From contig OY728121.1 in the NCBI GenBank assembly GCA_963277665.1, positions 958,308,097-958,372,096 of the forward strand: a DNA stretch of 64,000 nt, in the 5' to 3' direction. Shown here piece by piece: positions 40,481 through 51,570 of this stretch (position 1 is its first letter; each line of letters begins with the position of its first letter). Under the pieces are notes generated by a model, which had not been told where the DNA came from, made no database searches, and was given only the letters and a program-made list of their open reading frames with translations. The translations under genes and the position numbers were made by a program. The stretch comes from Viscum album. Lineage: Eukaryota; Streptophyta; Magnoliopsida; Santalales; Viscaceae.

Positions 40481-40976
40481 CAACCTCCAAGGCAGAAAGG
40501 AAGATATTTTTCCATCACTTCTGTCGAAGTGCACCTCGACAAAGAATTGGTGATAGGTATGCTATTTATTCATTCAATACTAGCGAATGCACTTTTTGAT
40601 TCAGGATCTACGCATTGTTTTATATCTAAAAAGTTTAGTAGAACAATCCCAACACCACCACTAATCATGGAAGTGAAGATGTCGGTGAGTACGGAAAATG
40701 GGGAAATCAATTCATCCCATGAATATAAATCCTTCCCCTGTTATAATATATGGATTGAATTTCCTGGAGGACCTCGTCATACTCCCTCTGGTGGAATTTG
40801 ATGCAATTATTGGCACGGATTGGATTTCCTTATATATAGAGAACATAAATTATCAGGATAGGGAAATCACACTCCATATAGGGAATCGACCCCCAATTCA
40901 TTAAAAGTGTAAGGAGGAAGATGAATCTCCTTTAGCTCCATCATATCAAACATGGATATTACTGCACTATGAGAAC
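40481..40976 (+). pseudogene. pro: Element 2 aspartic protease, broken
   Basis: HLDKELVIGMLFIHSILANA leads into ALFDSGSTHCFIS, the active-site motif of gypsy proteases with catalytic Asp intact, at about 40590-40630. A frameshift between about 40740 and 40790 separates it from VEFDAIIGTDWIS, the second conserved motif, which reads in the frame beginning at 40698. A stop (TAA, 40902-40904) then interrupts the spacer before RT. Gag and protease lie in one frame with no intervening stop other than decay stops, consistent with a single gag-pol polyprotein as in Tekay elements. Confidence 0.88.
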
Positions 40977-41800
40977 GTGTATCTATCTCAGATGATTGAG
41001 TCCAAGGAAGAAACCGTCCTTGATGAAATGTCTATTGTGGAAGAATTCGCTGAAGTGTTTCCCAAGGAACTGTCTGGTTTTCTTCCTAGAAGAGATGTTG
41101 AATTCTCAATTGACCTAAAACCAGGGGTGCTACATATATCGAAGACTCCATATAGAATGGATGTCATGGAGATTGAAGATCTGAAGAAACAACTACATGA
41201 GAATATGGATAAAGGGTTTATACGCCCAAGTGCTTCACCATGGGGTGCACCCGTCCTCTTTGTCAAGAAGAAGGATGGGTCAATGTGGCTTTGCATCGAT
41301 TATCGTGAACTTAACAAAATCACGATAAAGAACAAGTATCCTCTGCCATAGATCGATGACTTGTTTGATCAGCTTCTTGGAGCATAATACTTATCCAAGG
41401 TATATTTTCGGTCTGGATATTATCATGTAAGGGTGAAGAAGGAAGATGTCCCCAAGGATGCTTTTTGTACAAGATACGAGAACAATAAATTCATAGTAAT
41501 GCCTTTCAGACTCACTAATGCTCCAGAAATCTTCATGGACTTGATGAATAGATTATTTAGAGATTAACTCAACAAATTTGTGGAAGTATTTATAGATGAC
41601 ATTCTAATATAATCCAAAACCAAGGAGGATCATGAGGAGCATTTAAGAACTGTACTAGAGACTTTGTGCAAGGAGAAGCTCTATGAAAAGTACATCAAGT
41701 GTGATTTCTGGTGGAAGAGGTCTCATTCTTGTGCCATATCATCACAAGCAATGGGATATCTATGGATCCCTCCCAAATAGATGCAATTGAGGGATGGTAG
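40977..41800 (+). pseudogene. rt: Element 2 reverse transcriptase, broken
   Basis: The first 124 codons are open and well preserved: [52 protein letters not shown] and KYPLP. Then a stop stands where Arg/Gln is usual before IDDLFDQL. The catalytic motif FIDDILI is intact near 41590-41610 (FIDD is a normal variant of YIDD). [10 protein letters not shown] and [20 protein letters not shown] are clear. At least five stops interrupt the domain, several at Gln, Arg or Tyr positions. It would copy element RNA into DNA. Confidence 0.92.
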
Positions 41801-42476
41801 AGGACAACATCGGTAACAGATATCTGTAGCATCTTGGGGTTAGCTGGATATTATCGATGATTTTTGAGAAATTTATCACGATTTTCCAACCCTCTTACCA
41901 AGCTAACTCTAAAGGGAGTAAAGTTTGCTTGGAGTGATGAATGCAAAGAAATATTCAAGGAGTTGAAAAGGAGGCTTATCACTACGTCGTGCTCACTTGA
42001 CCTACAAGTGGGGAAATTTTTGTGGTATTCAGTGATGCTTCGAAGAAGGGATTAGGTTGTGTGATGATGCAGAATGATAATATGATATCCTATCCCTCAA
42101 GGAAGTTGAAAATACATGAGCGAAACTATCCAACGCATGATCTGGAGTTGGCGACGGTGATCTTTTCCATGAATATATGGCGGCATTATATCTATGGAGA
42201 GAAATGTGAGATATATACTAACCAAAAGAGTCTTAAATATATATTCACACAGAATGAGCTTAATATACACCAGATAAGATGGATAGAGCTCATCATGGAT
42301 TATGATTGTTCAATACATCACCACCCTGGTAAAGCAAACAAGGTGGCAGGTACCCTAAGTAGAAACGACCCAGTGATTCTATCAATGATGAGAATTGAGA
42401 AGGATCTAATCTTCTTATACTTGATAAAGATGGACATGGGAATCATAAAGAAGGGAACATCATCAATCCTTTCATA
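41801..42476 (+). pseudogene. rnh: Element 2 RNase H, broken
   Basis: The connection segment reads LTLKGVKFAWSDECKEIFKE (from about 41900). A frame change near 42025 leads to VFSDASKKGLGCVMMQND, with the first catalytic Asp, then LELATVIFSMNIWRHYIYGE with its Glu. The next acidic position is lost: YTNQKSLKYIF instead of YTDHKS. The final motif reads KVAGTLSR where VADALSR is normal, a second catalytic Asp lost. The frame 42022-42477 is open for 151 codons. The enzyme would be inactive even if expressed. Confidence 0.9.
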
Positions 42477-42599
42477 AATGATTGTCCATCCGTCTCTTTT
42501 GTAAAGTTTAATGGATGATCAAAAGGATGATGTGGGAATTCAGAAAAAAGTAGAAGCTATCAAAAAACGAAAATACTTGGAGTTTAATTTTAATTAAGA

Positions 42600-43520
42600 A
42601 GGAATTGTGAGATTTGGAAAAAGATTGTGTGTTCCATCATGTTCGTAGCTGAAGAAGGAACTTTTGGATGATGTACATAGTTCAAATTTCTCTATTCATT
42701 CAGGGAGAACAATGATTTATCAAGATCTCCGAGAATTTTTTTGTGGTATAATATGAAGTAGGAAATCATTGTATATACATCAATGTTCCTAGCGTCCTAG
42801 CAAGGGAAGGCAGAGAGTCATAGAGGCAGAAGTCTAAGGGGATGATGCAACCATTGCCCATACCAGAATGGAAATGGGAGAAAATCACCATGGACTTTGT
42901 CAATGGACTTCCAAGTACAACAAAAGGCAACAATGAAATCTGGGTTCTGGTGGATCATCTTACAAAGACTTCACACTTCATTGATATTCTGGAGGATTTC
43001 TCTTTGGATAAACTGGAACAGATATATATCAGGGAAGTGGTAAGGCTGCATGGGGTACCACCATATATTGAGTCTAACTGAGATCCAAGATTTACCTCTA
43101 TGTGTTGGAAGAGTCTTCAAAATGCTCTGGATACTGAACTGAACTTTAGTACAACCTATCATCCTTAAGCTGATGGCCAATCAGAGCGGACTATCCAAAC
43201 ACATGAGGACATGCTAAGAGCAGGCTCAATTGACTTTAAAGGAGGATGGGATCAACAACTTCCTATGGTTGAGTTCTCTTATAATAATTGATTCACCTAG
43301 AGCATCCAAATGGAACCATATTTAGCCCTTTATGGGAAAAGGTGCAGAACACCAGCGTATTGGGATGAGGTCGGTGAATGTATGCTGCTTGGACCAGAAA
43401 TGGTCGAGGAAATGGTGGAGAAGGTGAAAACCATTCCGTAGCATATCAAGTCATCCCGTAATCGACATAAGAGTTATGCAGATAATTATCGACGAGACCT
43501 TGAGTTTAAAGTTGTAGACA
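42600..43520 (+). pseudogene. int: Element 2 integrase, broken
   Basis: The HHCC zone near 42650-42800 keeps the two His (VHSSNFSIHSG), but both Cys are gone (FLAS for CLAC). The core begins IPEWKWEKITMDFVNGLPST with the first catalytic Asp, then EIWVLVDHLTKTSHFI. The second acidic site is SN followed by a stop where SDRDPRFTS is normal. TTYHP, stop, [10 protein letters not shown] keeps the catalytic Glu. AYWDEVGE and the GPEMV..M.EKVK segment follow. Stops stand at Arg and Gln codons, fitting C-to-T changes. Inactive. Confidence 0.9.
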
Positions 43521-43927
43521 TGGTTTTTCTATGCATATCTCCAAGGACGAAGGTCATGAGGTTTGGAAATAATGGTAAGTTATGTCCAAGGTACATCAGC
43601 CCCTTAGATATTTTTGATCGTGTCGCGGCTATGGCTTATCGACTAGCACTTCCACCTACAATGGCCAAAGTACATGATGTCTTTCATGTATCCCTATTAA
43701 GGAAGTACATACCGGACCCTTCACATGTACTCTCTTCTTAGGTGGTACAGTTGGAGGATGATCTTTCTTTTGAGGAGCATCCAGTGCAGATCTTAGATCG
43801 TAGAGAAAAAGTTCTACGAAATAAGACAATTCCCCTCGTCAAGGTATTGTGGTGAAACCACAAGTTTGAAGAAGAGACTTTGGAATCAGAGGAAATGATG
43901 AAGCTGAGTTACCCACATCTGTTTTAG
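43521..43927 (+). pseudogene. Element 2 integrase C-terminal and chromodomain-like tail
   Basis: KLCPRYISPLDIFDRVAAMA and YRLALPP..AKVHDVFHVSLLRKYIPDPSHVL form the conserved integrase C-terminal module. After one stop come VQILDRREKVLRNKTIPLVK and VLW, stop, NHKFEEETLE, ending MKLSYPHLF and a TAG at 43925-43927. This tail identifies the Tekay/Del lineage. In active relatives it is thought to direct insertion to particular chromatin. About 45 bases separate its stop from the 3' LTR. Confidence 0.88.
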
Positions 43928-43961
43928 TGTGTGAAAAGGATATTTCGATGGTGAAATTTCT

Positions 43962-43975
43962 TAAGGGGAGAATAT
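43962..43975 (+). other. Element 2 polypurine tract
   Basis: TAAGGGGAGAATAT lies immediately before the LTR start TGTAACGACCC. This is the expected primer for plus-strand DNA synthesis. Confidence 0.75.
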
Positions 43976-44180
43976 TGTAACGACCCAAAGATTAATTAAT
44001 AGAAATACATCTTGATCTAATTAAATGTCTCTTAATGTAAAATGTTTATATAAAATGTCAACTTCTTTGGTTTTATGTTAATAATTGTGATCGTTTCTTT
44101 TATTGCTGTTTAAAAGTGAACACATGATTAGTACAAATATAGGGCTTTAACAAACCCAATTTACTCAGACAAAGGAAGTG

Positions 44181-44448
44181 ATGGCCTCATCCTGTAGAAT
44201 TTCTCCATACGATGCCCTTTTGTTAAAGCTCAGAAAAGAGGTGGAATCTTTGGGCTTCTCTCTTGACCAAGCCCAAGCTGAGCTTTATCATGTCAAGATC
44301 GAGTGGGACCGTCTACGGGAAAAGTGGATGTTGATAGAGATTACCACTCGAGCGATGTTATCTGAACCACCCCAAGAGTCGGTCACCATCACACACCTTA
44401 CCCTTAGGCCTTATGCGGCTGTTTTAAGGGGTTATGTAACAAATTGAT
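44181..44448 (+). CDS. LTR-embedded 88-codon reading frame, unknown function
   Basis: ATG at 44181 (an upstream GTG at 44178 is in frame) opens 88 codons ending in TGA. It is GC-richer (about half G+C by eye) than the surrounding LTR, which is very AT-rich. Residues about 12-55 (LLLKLRKEVESLGFSLDQAQ continuing to LREKWMLIE) are rich in Leu, Glu and Lys with heptad-like spacing, suggesting a coiled coil; PPQESVTI and LRPYAAVLRGYVTN follow. It lies in U3, about 205 bases into the LTR and 0.85 kb upstream of the TATA box. No signal peptide or membrane segment. The 5' LTR copy is indel-free but start-less. It could be a captured host gene fragment, an extra element gene, or chance. Expression is unproven. 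Confidence 0.45.
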
Positions 44449-45293
44449 AGTAATATTTTCATGTACATTACTTTTTTAAATAATAATTAATATACTCTCT
44501 TGTCATCATTGATACATTTTAAATAGTTTTTAATGTATAAATACTGTTTTTAATTATTTTTTAATTAAGAAATATATTTTATTAAATTAAGGAATTTTTG
44601 AATTAAATAATATTTTAATAAAATATTATTATTATTATTACATTAATTTTTATTAAATATAAATGTTCTTATAATTTTATGTATAAAATAGTAATTTTTA
44701 TAAAGGTTTGAAATCCATTTTTTGTCAAAACCCATGAATTTTCGATAAATGTCAGTTTTTATTTTAAAGTAAAAATTAACATATTTAGAAAATTATTTAG
44801 ATTAAATAAATTTTATTTCTGGAATTAGGACGTCGAAATTATCAAATGGTGAATTTTTCAAAATTTTCTGAGATAATCAAATTTTCGGGTAAAAATTAAA
44901 TACCGTTTACATATATAATGTGTCTTATGACATCGTAATGACCCAATAGTGATGTAATAAAATTTTATAAGCTTTATTTTCAGCCAATATATGTTTCAAA
45001 ATTACAATAATGTAATTTTGGGTTTGTTTGACTTATTTTACAAAGCATTAATGGACCCCTCAAGACTTATTAAACATCTTGTCTTTTTAAATTATTTTTC
45101 ATGGGAGTGTGAATCACCTCCACATAATCAACCCCATTATTTTTTGATGTTTTGACTTTGGATTTATAAAATATGTTTTTCTTCTAAAATTTTCCAAAAA
45201 CCATTGGGAAAAACCATGAGCTGAGTTTTGGTTTGGAATAGTTTAATGTAAGGGGTCCCAAACCTAAATAATAATTAATTCACTCACCTTTCC

Positions 45294-45300
45294 TATATAA
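45294..45300 (+). promoter_or_regulatory. Element 2 3' LTR TATA box
   Basis: TATATAA sits in the same context (CACCTTTCC before it, ACCCACCC after it) as in the 5' LTR. Confidence 0.6.
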
Positions 45301-46119
45301 ACCCACCCATGCTCCCACTTAATCCTCACTAAATGCCTTTTTAGTTCAAAAAACCTCTTCCCTACTCTCTCTAGAATCCTCCCAAGGTTCCCCAAGTTCC
45401 CATGAAGCCTCACTCAAGCCTCTCTCATGCCGTTGGAAGCCCACTTCCAAGTAAGGGTTTTTTTACTTTCTCATCTTTGTCCAATTTTCTTTAAGTTGTT
45501 TTTCCATTTTAATTTCAATTATGAATATTGGGGTATGGTTTATCACCTCCCTCATACTGCCCTATTTATGTTTTAATTATGGGAGACCCCTTTCTCTCTC
45601 ATTAAATGCCTCCCATGTACACCCGTGACTATGCCGAAATTCCAAAAGGAATTTCCCTCTCCTCATTTACATTCAAGAAATTATTTTGTATCGTGAATCT
45701 AAATTCCATTAAATTTATAGGTAAATGTATATATATGACCCTATTACTGTCCATGTCATGTAAATTTGATGATACACCCCTTTATCTCTCCTCAACCTTT
45801 TTTATGAGTTCTTATGTCACGTTGTTATGCTGCTGAAATTCCACCACAATTTTCCAAGACAAAGTCATTGTGTAGTGAATACCATGCCCATTTCTCTATC
45901 AAAGGTATTCATCATTATACACATTTACTTATTGTTTAATTAGTTTCATGTATTTATTCCACATCACATTACCATGTAATAAATTATTATGTTGAATGAT
46001 TAAATGTTTTATGATCCATGTGGCACACTTATGCATGAAATGAAATGTTTAAGAAGGGTGCACCCTTATAGCGCTCCAATGCATTGGGTAACGTATAGTA
46101 TCATGATACATCATGTGCA

Positions 46120-46222
46120 ATGAGTGTTGAATCATAATAATTCATGTGAAATCAGGGTTTATTCATTCTTCATGTCCAATGAGGATTTACTCATGCTCCA
46201 TGTGCAATGAGGCTTGGCTCAT
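46120..46222 (+). repeat. Iterated ATGAG-N6-CTCAT hairpins in 3' LTR
   Basis: Units lie at 46120-46135 (second arm ATCAT), 46179-46194 and 46207-46222, each preceded by CATGTSCA. The last two are perfect 5-bp stems with 6-base loops. The 5' LTR has two perfect units and one eroded. Confidence 0.65.
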
Positions 46223-49200
46223 GCTAATTCTATGTTAAGTGTTGTTGCCACATTTCCATGTTAGGATTATTATTCTTTATCATGCCTTTATGTTTACATT
46301 TCTCTTATTCTCTATTGATATGCCTATTGTATAACATTTATTTTAGTCCTTATGTATTCCATGTTTATTCCCGTACTGGGCTTTATAGGTCACCACTCTT
46401 CTTATGCATGTCCTCAGGTTATCCCATGCAATGCTAAGTACGAGAGAATGTAGTGGTCATGTAAAGGAAGTTTTCAATAAAGATATTTTATTTCATGTTT
46501 TAAGTTGTTATGTACTGATCCTAATCCCCAAAGACACTAGACCTCTTGATCTTTCATGTTGTATCAAGTGAATAGTTTATGTAATAAATCATGTTTAAGT
46601 TTATAAAATAAGCAGGGTTGTCATATATATAGAGTATCTCATATGCCATAGAGCATAGTGCTTCGTTATAAAATCTTAAGATGTTATAATGGAAAGGTAT
46701 CAATTGGGAATTAATAGTGAAATAAAAGACTGATCAAGGGAATTTTACAGGTATCATGCTAGAAAATGGCCTCAACCACAATATATATTTTAATAAAAAA
46801 TTTATCAAAATATTATGAAACATGGAAAAAACTCATTAGTTTTTTGGAAAGTATTAGGAAACATTTTTACAAACCGTAGGATCCCAGTATATCACTGGGT
46901 TACACCCACACATAACCAATTTTTTATAACCAAGGGTAATATCCCTAAGTATCACTCCTTCATGACACCTATAATGTCTCGTACTTCTTATTCATAAATA
47001 TTAAATGTCATATGAAGAATACCCATTACATAATATAATGATCTATTCTATAATTATATAAATTTAGTATATTTTAAAACATGTATACCTAAAAAATTAG
47101 TTAATTAGTGAACTACATCAACTTTGATTATGTTTTTTTATAAATATCATCCCTTTTAGACATATCACACACTATACCATTATTCAAAATACAAGGAAAT
47201 GATAAATAAGAACGAGTGATCTAAAATGATTTGTTAGGGTAATAAAGAGATATATCAATGATCACATGAACACAAAGTTATCATAATGGTATTCTAGTAA
47301 GGTTATAAAATTGGAAAACCATACCCATTATGTCAAAGATCCTAATCATAAGTCATGGATTAAAAAAATTAGTTCATAATAAATTAATCATGATGGAATC
47401 AACTAACATGATCCATGAGATTATAACATTGGCATAAGAAATACATTTCCAGATTAAACATTTGTATAGATAATCATTTACTTATTAGTCAATTATTTCT
47501 ATAAAAACTGTCATTGTGTATTGGTTTTACTCCCCAAACAATTGTAGTAGTCAATATTAGCTCCCAAGACTATCATACTGGATTCCTTACCATATTGAAC
47601 TAAGTTCAAACCTAATTTTAGTACTTATCACCTCATGGTATGTCCATATTTACCCAATTTAGTGGATGGGTATGTTATTTTAGGGCCACCTATCACATAA
47701 TTAAAATCATACATAAGTTTGAAAATATCTCATAAAAAATTCATCATACCATAACCAATAAAATTGAAATGGGTTTCATAAACAAAGAACAACCCATGTA
47801 AAAAAATATTTTTTATAAAAATTACATAATTTTATCATAGGATAACCCATAGAGAAGAAATGGGTTTCATAAACATATTATCATTGTAATCAAGAAACAT
47901 ATAGAGAATGAATATGGTTATAATCACTGGATAATATCATAATTAAATATTAGTTATCCCCATAAATGATATGATTGAAGAAAATTCCATTTAAATATAT
48001 CTTCTAACATTCTTCAAGGAAAATGAACTTTTCATTTTGAAATCACTTTTTTAAAATTTTCAAAAATATATAATATAGTTTATTTATTTGAAAATTAACA
48101 TTGAAACATTTATAAAAATTTTCAATTAATTGAGATATCATGATAGTGGGAAATTTTGTTCATTCCATAAATGTTAAAAATTCTCATTTATCATTTTTAG
48201 CTAAAATTCCAAAGTGCCATATTCATAAAATGACAAGACTATTCCAGTTAAAACATTTTTTAAGATGTCAAACATGGGTACAAATGAATTTAAACAATAA
48301 TTATAGAATATTAAATACATACTTGAAATAAGTTTTTGAAAATACGGTCAAATAAGTGAAATTAATTTTGACTGAAGAGGGAAATAATGTAAATTTCCTT
48401 AAAACCATTCATTAAGTATATTGAAATTATAAAGTGGGAAATGAAAGGAAGAAATATAATGTCCAAAAATAAGTATATGAGAAAAAAATTCATCGGTTTA
48501 TTGAGAGGCGGATCATATGATTTTATTTTCAAAAACATAATCATAAATCATGTTAGTAAATAATTTGATTGAAACATGATACCCTTACCACTTTGGTAAC
48601 ATTCAAATATAAACCATAAGAAATAGAGAACCATAGAAAGATACGTATAACGAAAAAAATTTATTTTGGTGGATCATTAAATAAATTAAGGGCAGTCGTA
48701 TAAACCACATAAAGGAGATATTTAGGGAATATGACATGTCAATCATATAAGTAAAAGGGAGACAAAAATACCTAATCTCGAGTTACACACTCCTCAAATG
48801 TACTCTAATGTCCTCTTCTTTGAAAGAACTACTTTAGATATCCTCTTATTAATATTAGGGTTAAAAATTTTGGAAGATCATAACCAATAGAATGTGTCTC
48901 ATGATTTTTATAATATATTTTGGTATGTTTTGGTCAAGCTAGAAGGTTTAAAGTGGCATAAAGTGGAGAAATTATTTGTTCCCTTTTATGAGTGAGGGGT
49001 GGGGCATTTGGGGAAATTATAAAAAGATTAAAAAATTTAAAAAACTTTCTATAGAAAAATTCATAGAAATCGAAATTTATTCCATTATAAGGTCACATGT
49101 GGTTGAAATAAAATCAACCAATATAATTTTGATAGGTTTATGTAGAATATTTACCCATATCTTTTTTTTAATCCCATAATTAATATAATTTTATCCTTAA

Positions 49201-50910
49201 CCATTGTACCACCATTTTAAATCATGAAGAATTAATAATGAAAAAAATAAATGAAAATTCAACTCTTATTTGGATTATGTTTTATATATTTAACCATATT
49301 TCATTATTTTGGCCAAAGATAATATTTTTATAAATTTTAAATTAATCAATAAAAAATTATTTACTATAAAAAATCAGTAATATTGTTTTTAGAACTATTC
49401 ATTTAAATTGACATTGAAAGAAACAAAAATACAAAGGAATTATATTATATTAAATGAAAATGAAAATATCATGTTATATTTATCTAAAAAAATCATGTGT
49501 GATATTAATTCTATCAAATTAAACTACTTTTAATATTTTTTATTTCACTTATTTAATGTTTTCAATTATTAGATAAAATACCTTTTTGGTATAGAATATG
49601 AATTTAAATTTAATTATAAAATTGTTAAAAATTTGAAAAAAATTCCCATCATGAAAATAATTTCATTATTATAAAAATAACCAATATTATACATTCATAA
49701 CTTTATTTTATCCTTCTGTGAATATATAAGAGTTATATAAAAGTTAGATAATGAAATTTTGTCTTTTTATTTACATAACATATTATATATATCACATTGA
49801 TGGATAATGGTTCCATAAAAAAAATATGGATACTAATATGAAAATGTTATAAATTCCTTAATATAATAATATTGAAGATGAAAAATGGCGTACATATAAC
49901 TATGAATTATCCTTTTTTAACCCGATTTAATATTTTAACACACTAAAAAAGTTTACTATTTTTTTACTATTCATTATCACCAAAAAATAATTAGAACTTA
50001 TTAAATTATAGTAATTGTTGTTATTAATCATAAGGAATCAATTTTAACAAATTATATAAATATGTGTGGTATAATGTAATTTAATATTAGACTCATAAAG
50101 TGAACTAAAATATTGTTTTTCTAGGAAATGTATTTTCAATGAATAAATGATTTTAAATTAACTCTTTGACAAGTGTTCATAATTATATGAATTTAAATTC
50201 ATCTAGATAAATATATAATCTATAAATTCAATTTAAATAATTCCCCATTAATTTTTTTATTTAATTAATTATAATTTAAACAAATCATGCACTTAAAAAA
50301 TATATATAGAAAAAATGTACTTTTAAGCAAGGAAATAGAATTACTCAAAAATAATGAAAATTTATAAATAAGTGAAATTAATTAGAATTTTATAAAAAAA
50401 AATGGATCGTATGTTACTTCATGGCTTAATATAAATCATAACCATACTTTTCATTTAATTATTTAATGAAACAAAATACGAGATTTATAAAAATTGATAT
50501 TTTTTATTATTCCCTAAAAACAAATATTTTGAATAAAAATACGATCATATCAACATAATATAATATTTAGATGATAATTTGAAAATTATATAATTGTTTA
50601 TAAAATTAAATTGGAAAAATTGGAAGATATTATTTTTATTATCCACATACAAAATATAATAAAAATTTTTTTTGAATAAAAATAAATTTTGTATCATAAA
50701 ATGACTTTGATAAAAATATTGTATTTATTTAGTAAAAATTAATCAATAATTTTTTATTATTAACCTTATATATATTTTCTATTTTTTTAATTCTATTTAT
50801 ACTTACTATTTCATTCTCTAGGTTATAATAGTCGTATTTAAATAATATATTTCATGGGTTGTTTAATCTTAGTGCTGCATGTTGTATACATTATCAAACA
50901 CAATTTTTTC

Positions 50911-50944
50911 ATTTTAAAATATTGGGGGGGGGTGTTAAAATAAA
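50911..50944. repeat. Nine-G run flanked by AT inverted repeat
   Basis: ATTTTAAAATATT, then G9 (50924-50932), then TGTTAAAATAAAA: the TTTTAAAAT arms can pair around the G run. A G run before TG can mark a polypurine tract and LTR start, but the following sequence does not resemble the other LTRs. Confidence 0.35.
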
Positions 50945-51256
50945 ATTATTCAAAACATAAATTTCATTCAATACATAATATTAATTTTAATTTTTATCAA
51001 AACCTAACTTCTAAAACCATAACTTTTGTTGAATATATAAATGTAAAATCATTTTCCTATGAATATTTATTTTGGAAAATTATCTTTTGGTCAGTATAAG
51101 AGAGTAATTCAATTTAAAAAAGTACCACCATTAATATTCTCCCTGTCGAATACCCTTATATATGAAATGGTACACTGGTTACAAATATGTATCATCCATA
51201 AAAATTTACCAATTCATGGATCCTTGCATATGATTGTGTATCCCAACACTTTTCCA

Positions 51257-51570
51257 TTTTTATTAGAACGAGTTTCCCTTATGTATTACTCTTTTTAAAT
51301 AGGGTGATCTTTATGTATCACCCTTTTCACCATGAGTGTCCTTTATGCATCACAGGGGTAGTTGAACCCTTATCCATTTTTTAAAAAAGTGGACTCTTCT
51401 ATATATGACAACCTTTAAAAATATGAAATATAGTGTAATTTTAGATAATGGGCAGACCCTTTTGTGTTACCCTTTTAAAAAATGATAAAATTTTAACATT
51501 ATATGGGTAATCCCAATACATAGCCGATTTTGTAAAAAAGGAAGGACCCTTACACATGACAATGTTCAGT
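51257..51570 (+). repeat. Degenerate short-motif array, locus 2
   Basis: Variants of CCYTTATGTATCACC recur near 51267, 51308, 51346, 51370, 51394, 51456 and 51548, about every 25-90 bases, separated by A/T runs. GGGTGATCTTTATGTATCAC at 51302-51321 matches 27801-27820 in the same orientation with one C/T difference. The 79-codon frame at 51059-51298 overlaps its start and is probably fortuitous. Confidence 0.55.

Larger units (their letters stand above)
36263..46623 (+). mobile_element. Element 2: full-length Ty3/gypsy Tekay/Del-like chromovirus, decayed
   Basis: This is a complete 10,361-bp element with direct LTRs of 2649 and 2648 bp, a primer site just inside the left LTR, gag, protease, RT, RNase H, integrase and chromodomain-like tail in gypsy order, and a purine tract before the right LTR. 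LTRs start TGTAAYGACCC and end GTTGTCA. Flanks are GATAT and TATAT, a possible 5-base target duplication with one change. In the 264-bp U3 frame the LTRs differ at 33 sites (12.5%), showing an old insertion. Stops, frameshifts and lost catalytic residues make it non-autonomous now. Confidence 0.95.
43976..46623 (+). repeat. Element 2 3' LTR
   Basis: It aligns end to end with 36263-38911; 2648 bp. It retains the presumed ancestral start TGTAACGACCC, the U3 frame with ATG (44181-44448), the TATA box (45294-45300), the CCAAGTAAGGG donor-like site near 45447, three ATGAG-N6-MTCAT units, and TACTGGGCTTTATAGGTCAC near 46374-46393. It ends GTTGTCA; the flank continues TATAT. Confidence 0.92.

Noticed and set aside
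40988..41296. A 102-codon minus-strand open frame
   Set aside because: It is antisense to the conserved RT of element 2.
36263..46623. Element 2 as a Ty1/copia element or an endogenous pararetrovirus
   Set aside because: RT and RNase H precede integrase, there are two LTRs, and the chromodomain-like tail is of Tekay/Del type; no movement protein or pararetroviral coat motif is present.
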